In this document: piece after piece, positions 1-8,800 of the stretch
Layout: the number at the start of each line of letters is the position of its first letter
How positions within the stretch are numbered: the stretch's first letter is position 1
Notes under the pieces: generated by a model
Databases searched by the model: none
What the model saw: the letters and a program-made list of their open reading frames with translations, nothing else
Told to the model about the DNA's origin: nothing
Program-made: the position numbers and the translations under genes
From: Aquabacterium sp.
GTDB lineage: Bacteria > Pseudomonadota > Gammaproteobacteria > Burkholderiales > Burkholderiaceae_C
Reading direction: 5' to 3'
DNA: 64,000 bases
Assembly (NCBI GenBank): GCA_023266355.1
Contig: JAHFQM010000010.1
Coordinates: 1 to 64,000 of the forward strand

Positions 1-229
1 AGGACTCAGAAACAGGCCAGGCTCTACACTTATCCACAGCTGACCACCCTTTGGTCGGCTACCAGCCCTGGCTCAATATTGGATCGGCACAGTGGCTCAG
101 ATTTGGATCGGCGCGGACAGCTACATCGTCACAAGACGCGTGGATGCGAACGCTGGTTTCGCATGGTTGAGAAGAATGGTTTGCAGAGCATCCGGATGGT
201 CCGGGGGCCAACCACGTCAAGGAGCGGTC
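1..229. other. No gene recognised at the left edge
   Basis: This stretch holds only short overlapping ORFs on both strands with no recognisable domain. It lies inside the lower-GC segment that ends at the tRNA-Val fragment near 3400, so it is probably the interior of an integrated element whose other end, including an integrase, would lie left of the window. Confidence 0.4.
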
Positions 230-352
230 ATGAAGATCGATCAAAGCTCTCCTATGGAGCACCTCAAAGCCTTTGCAATCGTGTTCGCTGTCGGATATTT
301 GGCCAACAGTGCTGTATCGCTTTATCAAAAAGTGGCCAAGCGGTACTTCTAA
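230..352 (+). CDS. Small single-pass membrane peptide (40 aa)
   Basis: A 40-residue ORF starts at an ATG preceded by a good ribosome binding site (AAGGAG, five bases upstream). A longer ORF in the same frame begins at 92, but the Shine-Dalgarno site favours this start. Residues about 12 to 33 form one hydrophobic stretch (AFAIVFAVGYLANSAVSLY), followed by a basic tail (QKVAKRYF), which suggests a small inner-membrane protein. No family is recognised. It is followed after three bases by the zinc-ribbon ORF. The element context suggests a phage-like or island cargo peptide, but its role is unknown. Confidence 0.4.
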   Translation: MKIDQSSPMEHLKAFAIVFAVGYLANSAVSLYQKVAKRYF

Positions 353-355
353 CCA

Positions 356-586
356 ATGCCAATGCCTCCACGTAGACGCCGCTGGTGCTTTCGGTGTGGC
401 GAATGTGGCAGCACGGTTATGTTCGCGGTTGACAGCGACTGCCTGAGGATCCCCCCGCCGACGCACTGCAGCAAATGTGGCGCAGCAGCGATGAGCTTGG
501 ATCCAGAGCCCGACCTGATGCCCTCAGTGAAGGACTTGTTCCGTAGCATGCTGGCAGCTATCAAGCAAGCGCGTCACAAACACTGA
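356..586 (+). CDS. Small putative zinc-ribbon protein (76 aa)
   Basis: This 76-residue basic protein contains six cysteines arranged as C11-x2-C14-x2-C17, C29 and C38-x2-C41. The pairs C14/C17 and C38/C41 can form a zinc ribbon (CGEC ... CSKC). The N-terminus is Arg-rich (PRRRRW), compatible with nucleic-acid binding. It begins three bases after the upstream small ORF and has no clear ribosome binding site of its own, so translation may be coupled. No family is assigned with certainty. A second in-frame ATG lies at 362. Confidence 0.4.
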   Translation: MPMPPRRRRWCFRCGECGSTVMFAVDSDCLRIPPPTHCSKCGAAAMSLDPEPDLMPSVKDLFRSMLAAIKQARHKH

Positions 587-683
587 GGTCAGGGATTGGC
601 TCGTATCAATCGGTAACGATAATCAATCTCCAAAATTCACGACTGCACTTGGGGCGGTCTGGACATCAACACAGGAACAAGAC

Positions 684-2150
684 ATGACAGATGGTCTACA
701 AGAGCTTCAGACATTGCCCCCTCTAGCGAACGCGATCATCGATCGGGCAATTGACAACGTCACTCGCAAGCTTGTCGCGGGGCATCGCAACAAGAAGAAC
801 TCTCGCCCTAACGCCAAGACCGCTGATCTGGGCTCTGCAACGAAAGATACGCTCGCCGCAGCGTCAGCAGCTAGCGCGATGGAGGTGGCAAATCGAGGTG
901 TGGCATGGAAGGAAATGTTCCAAAAGACGTTGTCACACGGCATCTCCTCAATTGGCACTATGAAATTCGACGGCTCATTCACCGTCAAAGACGGGAAGGC
1001 GCAAGGGCTCGATGATGTGCCCAACTCCCCGGGCGTCTATGTCGTTTTCAACCAGCAAGGCGAGGCAGTCTATGTCGGTGACAGCACCAAGCTCAAAACT
1101 CGCTGGTACGCTGGACACCTGAATGAGCACAAGCAAGGGCAGCGTAGCGACAAGCCCTACAAGCTTGCCGATGAGTTCCAGGAGGGGTGTACGGTCAAGT
1201 TCGTAAAAATGGATTCGGAAGCTACAGCTGCCGCTGCTGAGGCACATCTAATCGCGACGACAGTGCCACCGCTCAAGGCAAATAAAAAGGAAGAACTCAA
1301 GAACGAGCAAGGGATCAGGACCAACATCGAAGCCAAGAAGATGAAAGACTCATCTGGTAGTGCAACTTCGATTGCGATGGGTGCCGCCACGGAAGCCGCA
1401 AAGAACGTAGGTTGGGGCGTTTTTGAACAGTTGGCAACTGAGCTGACCAAAGCGCTCAAAGATGAGCTGGTTGAAGTTGCCAAAGGAATCTCGCGATCCA
1501 TCAAGCATCGGCTCCAACGCATCTTCAATCGCGTTTGGAAAGTCATCCAGGCAATCATTGATGCACCTATGAAGATACTTGCTGGTATCTTTGAGTTCGT
1601 CGTCAATGCAGTCTCGAAGACGATAGCCCAGTTCTACAACTTGGCGAAGAACATCTACGACCTTGGTCTTTCTGCATGGCAACTCTTCCAAGGTGCGAAG
1701 ACGATGACCACAGATGAGTTGGTGCAGAAGGTCACCGAGACCTTGGTGTTAAGCGGCACCCTGATCCTTTGGGATGCGCTGGACCCTATTCTTGAGGCCA
1801 ACTTGGCAACTTTGGTTGGCCCTGTGGCGCCATACCTGTCTGCCGCAATCTGCGCTGTAGGGTACGGAGTCTCCAGTTTCTACCTTCAGCGTTTTGTCCC
1901 CGCGCTGGTTAAGCTGCTCATCGCTATGAAGAGCGATGCACAAGAGGCTGTTGAAGAAATGCGGTTGACTTGTGAGCGGTTGATTGCGGTCCAAGAGCGT
2001 GAATTGATCTTGCTCGAAGATCTGAGGGATTATGTCGAAGGCTCGTTCGACTTTGAGGTTGATACACGCAGCCACTCCACATCTCTCGCTAGCCACCAAC
2101 CTGTTGCAGTGCTTGACGTACGCGCCCGTTTGGCCGCACGCAAGGGTTGA
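684..2150 (+). CDS. GIY-YIG domain protein with hydrophobic C-terminal half
   Basis: The product has 488 residues, with an AGGAA ribosome binding site six bases before the ATG. Residues about 112 to 205 match a GIY-YIG nuclease fold: GVY at 117-119, YVG at 130-132, a following Arg at 140 (LKTRW), Glu186 and Asn200 occupy the expected catalytic positions. The second half is helical and contains hydrophobic stretches at about 275-310 and 365-425, so the protein may bind or insert into membranes; this is unusual for GIY-YIG enzymes. It is followed 28 bases later by a tail-anchored coiled-coil gene, and both lie in an integrative element. Repair, homing or phage-defence roles are possible; the sequence does not decide between them. 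Confidence 0.7.
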   Translation: MTDGLQELQTLPPLANAIIDRAIDNVTRKLVAGHRNKKNSRPNAKTADLGSATKDTLAAASAASAMEVANRGVAWKEMFQKTLSHGISSIGTMKFDGSFTVKDGKAQGLDDVPNSPGVYVVFNQQGEAVYVGDSTKLKTRWYAGHLNEHKQGQRSDKPYKLADEFQEGCTVKFVKMDSEATAAAAEAHLIATTVPPLKANKKEELKNEQGIRTNIEAKKMKDSSGSATSIAMGAATEAAKNVGWGVFEQLATELTKALKDELVEVAKGISRSIKHRLQRIFNRVWKVIQAIIDAPMKILAGIFEFVVNAVSKTIAQFYNLAKNIYDLGLSAWQLFQGAKTMTTDELVQKVTETLVLSGTLILWDALDPILEANLATLVGPVAPYLSAAICAVGYGVSSFYLQRFVPALVKLLIAMKSDAQEAVEEMRLTCERLIAVQERELILLEDLRDYVEGSFDFEVDTRSHSTSLASHQPVAVLDVRARLAARKG

Positions 2151-2178
2151 TAAATCCATCAGTACGAAGAGCTATCGA

Positions 2179-3168
2179 ATGACCGAAGTTAAAGAAGTCT
2201 CCAAAGATGTGGCGCTCACGGAGGCCCAAAGGCAAGAGATCGCCTCGGCCAGGTTGGAGTTGACGAAAGCCTTGGATGAGATGGTCAAAGCCATCGCAAG
2301 CAATCAAACGTTGCAGACCCAGGCAGGCAATCTGAAGGAGAAGGGACGTTGGGCTGCTGCCTGGGGGGTTGTTTCAGGGACCAACGACCGTGATTTGGCG
2401 ACGATGGTGAAAGAACTTGGCGGCAGTCTTGAAACAACACAGAGGGCTGTTCAAGTGGTTCTTCGGCTCCAAAGCCGAAAGGACCATGTACTTCGAGAGT
2501 TTCATGGCGTTCTTCTAGAGAAGATCCAGAAGATGCAAGCAGACACGCACACTTTGGACGCCAATCAGCAAGCGGCGGTTGATGTGCTTTGTGATTTTCA
2601 AGAGCAAATTGAGGATCAACTCCGTCATCATGAAGCTGTGGAGCGCCACGAACATGAGATCGCCGAACTAACTGCTGAATTGACGCGAAAAGAGAATGAG
2701 CTTCGGCAAGGCTTGCAAGCGCTGGACGATCAGACACTAAGCTTGAAAAGTGCTTCTGTTCATCTTGCTAATGAGGTAGATACCCTTGCGAAAGACTTGA
2801 GCGCCCACACTGCACGTAGCGCAAAAGAACTGAAGTCGCTTGCGGAAAATCAACAAATACTCAATGACGGCTTGATGTCCCTAAAAGGCAAGTGCGCTGA
2901 CGAGATCATTGCTCTCCAGAGCGCAGGTCAAGGAATGATGGAGCTTGTCGACGGTCTGAGGACGCAGTACGCCTCGGCTACAGACCTACTTGCCAGGAGA
3001 CTCGAACACTTGTCTGAAGCAGAGGCTGACCTGGCGCGCCGGACAAAGTTGGTTGAGACTCAACTGGCAGACCAGTCCTCTCTACCCGGCTGGCTGAAGA
3101 GGAACGCAGTTGCACTTTTAGGGCTTGCGATTGGTGCCATGGCGTTCGTACAAGTCACGGTTCGATAG
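2179..3168 (+). CDS. Coiled-coil protein with C-terminal membrane anchor
   Basis: The product has 329 residues from the ATG at 2179. The ORF is open further upstream to 2032, but that would overlap the GIY-YIG gene by more than 100 bases. Most of the chain is charged and heptad-like (for example EIAELTAELTRKENELRQG), predicting long coiled coils from about residue 20 to 300. The last ~25 residues hold one hydrophobic helix (AVALLGLAIGAMAFVQVTV), giving a tail anchor. No known family is recognised. The close spacing after the GIY-YIG gene suggests a two-gene unit in which this protein could act as a membrane-bound partner. Confidence 0.6.
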   Translation: MTEVKEVSKDVALTEAQRQEIASARLELTKALDEMVKAIASNQTLQTQAGNLKEKGRWAAAWGVVSGTNDRDLATMVKELGGSLETTQRAVQVVLRLQSRKDHVLREFHGVLLEKIQKMQADTHTLDANQQAAVDVLCDFQEQIEDQLRHHEAVERHEHEIAELTAELTRKENELRQGLQALDDQTLSLKSASVHLANEVDTLAKDLSAHTARSAKELKSLAENQQILNDGLMSLKGKCADEIIALQSAGQGMMELVDGLRTQYASATDLLARRLEHLSEAEADLARRTKLVETQLADQSSLPGWLKRNAVALLGLAIGAMAFVQVTVR

Positions 3169-3233
3169 CGAGCTTTGACGGGGCGCGAATGCCCGTGGCA
3201 TGAGGTGGATCTTAGAGATCCGGCCCTCGCCGC

Positions 3234-3251
3234 TGGGACAATTTTGGGACA
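3234..3251. repeat. Short direct repeat (TGGGACA twice) near the element end
   Basis: TGGGACA occurs at 3234-3240 and again at 3245-3251, one helical turn apart, about 110 bases inside the tRNA-Val fragment. Repeats at this position often are integrase or excisionase arm sites in tRNA-targeting elements; that role is inferred. The interval 3169-3354 contains no convincing gene. Confidence 0.35.
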
Positions 3252-3354
3252 CTGACACTTGGATATCGAAGGACAAACAAGTACACTGATGTACGCTAAG
3301 TGATTGTCGTTCTTGGAGTTTTTCTCTAAGTCGTTGATCTGAAAGACCGATTTT

Positions 3355-3404
3355 TTGCTTTCACACGGCAGGGGTCGCAGGTTCGAACCCTGCACCGCCC
3401 ACCA
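3355..3404 (+). tRNA. 3' half of tRNA-Val(CAC), likely attachment-site duplicate
   Basis: The sequence matches the 3' half of a tRNA: an anticodon arm with loop TTCACAC (anticodon CAC, valine), a variable region, a T arm with loop TTCGAAC, the acceptor strand ACCGCCC and an encoded CCA. No matching 5' half (GGGCGGT, D arm) exists upstream in the window, so the gene is incomplete here. A partial tRNA 3' end beside foreign-looking DNA and followed by a terminator is the usual signature of an element integrated into a tRNA gene, with the intact copy at the far end. It is not expected to give a functional tRNA by itself. Confidence 0.75.
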
Positions 3405-3410
3405 AGATGG

Positions 3411-3446
3411 AACCCTCGCAAGTCGTTGATTTGCGAGGGTTTTTTC
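3411..3446 (+). terminator. Rho-independent terminator after the tRNA-Val fragment
   Basis: An 11-bp perfect stem (AACCCTCGCAA / TTGCGAGGGTT) with a nine-base loop is followed by a run of T residues. It lies seven bases after the CCA, as expected for the native tRNA terminator, and it also separates the element from the convergent pilin cluster. Confidence 0.8.
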
Positions 3447-3551
3447 TTTGTTGCTCTCGATTTTCAAGCTGCCTTTGAGGCTTTGCGCTTGTGCGGTGTA
3501 GATCGCGGTGTCAATCGCGGTGCGAACTGAGCCTGCTTGAGCGCAGGATTG

Positions 3552-4031
3552 TCAGGGCTGTGCGTTGACGTCGGCCACGCTGGTGCGGATGCGTCGCTCC
3601 ACATAGCCCAGGTTGGTGGCACTGTCATCGTCTGGGCAGGCGGTTGTGCCATTGCATGCGACGGCCTCGATCGTGTAGATGCGGACCTGCCGCGCGCTTC
3701 CGCCCTGGTCACCTCCTTCGAGGTAAGGGGTGGGATTGCCCGAGCAAGTCACCGTGACCAGCATGCCGTTGGTGTTGCGCAAGTCCAGCGTTTGCGTGCT
3801 GGAAGTGCAGTTTGCCCAGGCGCCTCGCAATGCCGTGTACAGGCCCCATTCCACACCGGCTTTGGCCGCTTGTCGCGCGTGAGCAGCTTGGATGTCATTG
3901 CCCGACGTGACGGCCGTGCTCCAGCTCATGCGAACCATGCTGGCAGCAAGGGATGCGAGCATGACCAAGATCACCACGATCATGATGGCGCCAAATCCTG
4001 ATTGGTGATGTCGGCCCATGGTGCTTCTCAT
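3552..4031 (-). CDS. mshP: MshP-like pilus biogenesis protein
   Basis: This 159-residue protein has a short N-terminus, a hydrophobic helix (AIMIVVILVMLASLAASMV, about 15-33) and a Cys-containing C-terminal domain. It resembles MshP and PilX-type minor components of MSHA type IV pili. Its N-terminus (GFGAIM) lacks the canonical Glu5 of processed pilins, as is common for this subfamily. The ATG overlaps the stop codon of mshO by four bases (ATGA), so translation is coupled. It is the last gene of the cluster and faces the tRNA-Val terminator. Assignment rests on gene order and topology; residue-level similarity was judged by eye. Confidence 0.7.
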   Translation of the reverse strand: MRSTMGRHHQSGFGAIMIVVILVMLASLAASMVRMSWSTAVTSGNDIQAAHARQAAKAGVEWGLYTALRGAWANCTSSTQTLDLRNTNGMLVTVTCSGNPTPYLEGGDQGGSARQVRIYTIEAVACNGTTACPDDDSATNLGYVERRIRTSVADVNAQP

Positions 4032-4921
4032 GGTGAGTTCGCCACGTGCGCGCCCACGGCCAAATGGGCGATTTCGCCAGCCCGGGCCAGTTCGATCTCG
4101 ATCCATATGAAGCCGCTCTGCTGGGTGGCGCCATGGTTGGCGTCGTACACGAAAGTGCATGACTTGACCTGGGTGGCTGCGATCGCTGCGCCGGTGACCG
4201 AGGGACAACTGCTGGGGTAGGTCGCTTGGAAGCTGCGTGTCAGCCGGTAGAGCGTTCCGCGCCCATCGCCATTGGCGTCCAAGGAGCCGTCTGCGCCACT
4301 GCACACGTAGAACACCGAGGGCTCGCTGGCTCCAATGACCTGAAAGCGCCCGTCGGCATAGCCTTGAGGGAACTGGGTGGGGGCGATGTTCACCCGCAGG
4401 ACACCTTGTGTGCTGGTCGGGGTGCTGACGCTGCTGACCAGTGCGCGGTTGCTGCCGCTGTAGACGTCATTGCCATTCTGATTGTCGATGACCACCCAGT
4501 CGCCCGCCGATGGTGCCTGCTTGACGATGTTGAGGGCGTCGAAAACCGCGGTGCTGCCGGAGGGGTCCACCCAGGCAGAACAGGACGCGCTGCTGCCCGA
4601 TGTGCAGCCGGACGGCGTGTCGTTGGTGACGTCTGGCCCCATGCGGTACCGGCCTCCGCCGATGGTGGGCACCACTTCGAAGCACTGGCTGTTGGGCACG
4701 CGCAGCGAGTTCGGCACGGCCGATCGCACGTCCGCGATGGCCCGACGGATCGCCAAGTCTGCTTGATCGGCCAGATCAGCGCGTTGCTGAACGGCAAAGT
4801 ACGAGTCGATGGTCGGGCGGATGAAGCCGCCGACCACGGCGGCCAACACCGACAAGATGACCATGGTCACGATCAACTCGATGACCGTGAACCCTTCTTG
4901 TGGACGTGGGCGTGGCGACAT
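4028..4921 (-). CDS. mshO: MshO-like minor pilin
   Basis: The product has 297 residues and a class III/type IV pilin signal: GFTVIELIVTMVILSVLAAV follows a short basic leader, with the cleavage Gly and Glu5 present. The C-terminal domain is extracellular in character with several Cys residues. Its size and position between mshD- and mshP-like genes match MshO of MSHA pili. The chosen ATG at 4921 overlaps the stop of the upstream gene by one base; the open frame extends to 5095, but that would cross the mshD-like gene. It likely sits at the pilus tip or priming complex together with the other minor pilins. Confidence 0.75.
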   Translation of the reverse strand: MSPRPRPQEGFTVIELIVTMVILSVLAAVVGGFIRPTIDSYFAVQQRADLADQADLAIRRAIADVRSAVPNSLRVPNSQCFEVVPTIGGGRYRMGPDVTNDTPSGCTSGSSASCSAWVDPSGSTAVFDALNIVKQAPSAGDWVVIDNQNGNDVYSGSNRALVSSVSTPTSTQGVLRVNIAPTQFPQGYADGRFQVIGASEPSVFYVCSGADGSLDANGDGRGTLYRLTRSFQATYPSSCPSVTGAAIAATQVKSCTFVYDANHGATQQSGFIWIEIELARAGEIAHLAVGAHVANSP

Positions 4922-5373
4922 CAGGGCCCAGCGAAGTTGGTGCGCCATCCGTAAAGATGGATGGATTCGCTGGCTTTGCCGACAGTCACCTTGATCAGAA
5001 AAGCCTCGCCCACCCCGGGCAGTGTGGTCGGTGTGACGCTGATGGCGACGCTGTAGCCTGCGAGCCCTGCGATCTCTGCGCCTTCGAGGTCGCACACCTT
5101 GCCTGAAGTCGCATAGGCGTTGTAGTCCTGGACATCGTTGTAGGTGTCGCGAGCGCAGCCTGCGGGTGTGCTGTTGCTGGTCACCTCATAAGGCTTGAGG
5201 TGAATCTCGTCCATGAACTCTTCTGCCAGAACCAGCATTTGCTTGCGGATCACGGGGTCCACGCTGCCCACCACGGCCTGGTTGAACACGCTGATCACGC
5301 CGGCCAGGGCCACCCCGATGACCACGATGGCCACGACCGACTCAATCAGGGTGAAGCCGCGCTCACCGTGCAT
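4921..5373 (-). CDS. mshD: MshD-like minor pilin
   Basis: This 150-residue protein starts with a short leader and the processed-pilin motif GFTLIESVVAIVVIGVALAG (Gly before Phe, Glu5 present). The rest is a small globular domain. Length and order (after a GspH/MshC-like gene, before an MshO-like gene) fit MshD. It overlaps the preceding pilin gene by 11 bases, in keeping with a polycistronic, coupled cluster. A prepilin peptidase, assembly ATPase and major pilin are needed for function but are not encoded in this window. Confidence 0.75.
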   Translation of the reverse strand: MHGERGFTLIESVVAIVVIGVALAGVISVFNQAVVGSVDPVIRKQMLVLAEEFMDEIHLKPYEVTSNSTPAGCARDTYNDVQDYNAYATSGKVCDLEGAEIAGLAGYSVAISVTPTTLPGVGEAFLIKVTVGKASESIHLYGWRTNFAGP

Positions 5374-5872
5374 ATCCGGTCACCCCGTCAATGGCGATGT
5401 CTTCGGCCCCGGTCATCACCACACGCCATTGTCCCGTGGCAGTGCCTGCAAAGTTGGTGGTGATGCGGCCATCGGGCTGAAAGTAGAAGGCGCCACCATA
5501 GGCGGCTCCGCTGACCACGGTCACCACGGTGGTCGCTGAGGTGTTGCTCGTGGCGGCGAACACAGATTTGCCATCCGGGGATGCCAAAGGGGCGTCGCAA
5601 GCGGTCGAGGGATTGCGTTTGGCCATCGTCAGCGTGATCGTGCTGGCGCTGAAGGCGGCGCACACCACCCTGCGGTGCGAGGTCGCGATGCTCCTGGCAT
5701 GTCGCATGGCGCTCAGCGCAGCATCCCGCCATGCCTGGTCACGCATGCCAGTGCCACCCGTCAGAACCGGCACAGCGGTGGCTGCCAGTGCCGCCACGAT
5801 CACCAGGGTGACGATCAGCTCCACCATGGTGAAACCGCGTGCCTGCGTCTGCACAGGGGAGGTCATTGTCAT
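5363..5872 (-). CDS. mshC: GspH/MshC-like minor pilin
   Basis: The product has 169 residues with the pilin signature GFTMVELIVTLVIVAALAAT after a 12-residue leader, and a GspH-like C-terminal domain (mixed beta with DAA..AMRHARSIA helix). It resembles MshC/MshA-class pseudopilins. The start codon overlaps the stop of the MshQ-like gene (ATGA at 5869-5872). A longer open frame reaches 6742, but it runs inside the MshQ gene in another frame and is a shadow. Whether this is MshC, or a major-pilin-like MshA, cannot be settled without alignment. Confidence 0.75.
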   Translation of the reverse strand: MTMTSPVQTQARGFTMVELIVTLVIVAALAATAVPVLTGGTGMRDQAWRDAALSAMRHARSIATSHRRVVCAAFSASTITLTMAKRNPSTACDAPLASPDGKSVFAATSNTSATTVVTVVSGAAYGGAFYFQPDGRITTNFAGTATGQWRVVMTGAEDIAIDGVTGYAR

Positions 5873-8800
5873 TGGACCTCGGCGCTGTGAATCAGGCGCT
5901 TGAGTTCGGGGGCGTACACGCCGAACGTCGCCCTCATCGAGGGGTCTCTGGTGAAGTCGGGTGTGCCGGCGCAACCGTTGCTGCTGCCGAACCTTGCGCG
6001 CAGCCAGCCCAAAGCTGCACCCGTGGTGGTCGGGCGAGGTGAGGGCAGGCAACTGGCGTCGTTGACGGTGCTGCCCAAGTTGATGCTGACGTCCACCGAG
6101 CCGGCGGGCGCCTTGGCCGAGTGCGCTGTCGGGGCCTCCAATGTGAGGGTGCCGTTGCCATTGACCATGCTGATGGCCTTGCCGTTGGCGTCGGGGACGA
6201 CCGCGGTGTGCCAGTCGCTGGTGCTGGCGCCTTTGGCATCCAGGTAGCCGTCCAGGCTGACGGCAGCGATCGGCACCTTGGTGCAGTTGTCCAGGCTGTT
6301 GAGCACCCAGGCCTTGCTGCTCCAGTATTGCGCCTGCACAGGAGCGGTCAACGCGCGTTTTTCGGTGCCGAAGGCATTGGTGATGCGCAGGCGGCCGCTG
6401 CGCAACTGCGCGATGCCTTCGATCGCACCGATGCTGCTGACGCCATCCGTGTCTTGCGCTCGGATGCCGATGGCCGAGGGGCCGGTCAGCTTGGATGAGA
6501 AAGTGAAGACCGGCGTGGTCACGGTGGCAATGCCCGCCAAGAAGCTGCCAGAGGCCACGGTGGCCGTGCCTGTCGCAAAACTGCCCAGCGTCCCATTGCT
6601 GGCCGCGGACAGGGTCACCTGCTTCGCCAAAGGCGGCGCGGTGGCGCTGCTGCCGTTGTAATTCAGGGTGATGCCGTTGCTGGCATTGCGTGCAGTGACG
6701 GTGACGCCGAAAGGCTGGCCACTGTAGGTGATGCTGCCGCAACCCTGCGTCACGCCGACATCAAAGTGGTGCGGGACCGAGCGCAAAGCTGCACCGGTGT
6801 TGCCTGTGGTCCCGGAGGCAGACAGGCTGCTGGACAAGTAGTTGCCGCTGGCCAGCGAGGCGGTGAGGTCACCGGTGCCCACCTCGGTCCAGGCGAGGTC
6901 GCTCACTGTGGCCGCGCCATTGGCGAAGCTTGTGACGGCAGCGGTGGCGCCAACCCCGGTGCCTGTGAAGGTGCCTGCATTGGCGCCTGAGCCTGTGGGA
7001 CTTGCCTTCACCCATGACAGTCGCACGCCCTCGGAGGGCGCTTCTCGGCCAAAGTTGGGTGTGACCACGCCATTGACATTCACTGCGGAAATGATCGCGG
7101 AGAAAGGCGAGCCGGCTGGGATCAATGTGGCGGGCAAGCCCGTGATCGTGAATGCAGATGGCGCCACCACGAATGAACTGGTGCCGCTCATGTTCAGGCC
7201 AGAGGCGAGGTCCGTGCCGGCCAAAGACAAGTTGAGTGTGACTTTGCCCACATCGTTGTAGACCAAGCTGGATGTGGCAACGCCGCTGCCATTGAACGTG
7301 AGGCTCAACAACTTGTTTGTGCCATCGCAGGCGGACGAAGCGACGCTGCCGGTGTTCAGTGCCACCCCATCGATCACGATCGGCGTTTGGCCTGTGGACG
7401 GGTTGCTGTAACTGCAGCCCATCGCGACGGTCTTGACGACATTGGCGAAGGCGGGCACGCACGTTGTGGACGCGACAGACTTTTGAATGGCAGCGATCGA
7501 CACCGTCTGGCTCGTGCCCGAAACATGCGCAGGCACCGTGATTGCGAAGCCACTGTCTGCCACGGTGAATGCGCACGACGGGTTGCCGAAGTTGCAGGTG
7601 GTGCCATTGCTGGACAAAGGCGTCACAGGGAGCGCGTCAACGGTGACTTTCCCCGCTGTGACAGGCTGAAAACTGACGGTGGTGCTGCTTGCCCCCGCAG
7701 GAATGTTGAACCCAGAACCTGAAGGAAAGTTCACGGTGATGCCTGAGCCGATGGCGGTCAAGCTTCCGCTGACGCCACCGGTGTAAGTGCTGCTGCAGGT
7801 GCTGTCTGCGCATGCCACCAGCGTGACCGTGTTGGGCGCACAGGTCAGGCCAGTGCCCGTGCCATGCTGGACCGCGATGTGGTGCAGTGTTTTGCAGCTG
7901 GGCGGCACAGGAGACCCCACGATGCAGGACTTGCCGCAGGTGCCTGCTGCGCCGCAGCAAGCGCCTGCGACCATGCTCGGGGAGTACAGGTACATCGACC
8001 ATGCCCCTGTCGATCTCGCGCATTGCTGGATCTGGGAGCCCGTGCCCGAGGTCAGATTGGTCGCCGCAGTGACATTGCCCATGACCGTCGAGTAGGTCGA
8101 TATGTACACATGACTGGTGGTGGATGTGACATTCCCAGCGATGACGGTGTGGTCGTCGATCGTCACAGAGCCTACAGCGGTGACATCTCCGCCCACCGAG
8201 TTGTGGTCGTTGATGAAAACGGTGCCAGTCTGCGCTGTGATGGCGCCCCCGACCGTGCCGTTGTTGTACATGCTGACGTAGGTTCTGGCCGTCAACGACC
8301 CTCCGATGCGCGCATCGCTGTGGATGTCGATGTAGGTGCCGCCCGCCACCAGGGAACCCGTCACGGACGTGCCGTTGCCGGTGTCGATGTAGGACGTCCT
8401 GGCCGTGATGTCGCCACCGACCGAGCTGTTGCTCCCGGCATCGACGTATGTCGCTGCAACGATGGGCCCGCCGACCGTGGTGTACCAGCCCAGGTTGACG
8501 TAGGTGCCATTCGCCGTGATGCTGCCCGTCACGGTGCTGTTGCTTGCCGTGTCCACTTGCAAGGTGGTGGACGTGATGTTGCCATTGATGTTGGCGTAGT
8601 GCCCGGTGTAGACGTAGGACTGGGCGCTCACATGGCCGTTGACGGTGACGTGATCGCCGAAGCTGACGTAGCTCGCCGTCGCTGTCACGGTGCCCCCCAG
8701 CGTGTTGTAGCTTCCGCCAGAAACATGGCCTGCCAGGGTGTCGCCCAGCACGCGGTTGTGCGAATAAAGCAGCACGCCGCCGGAGGTGCTGTTGACGCTG

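Noticed and set aside
3060..3467. Minus-strand ORF of 135 codons across the tRNA-Val fragment
   Set aside because: It contains the SNLRPLPCE-type peptide that results from translating tRNA 3' ends antisense, and it overlaps the coiled-coil gene and the terminator. It is a spurious ORF.
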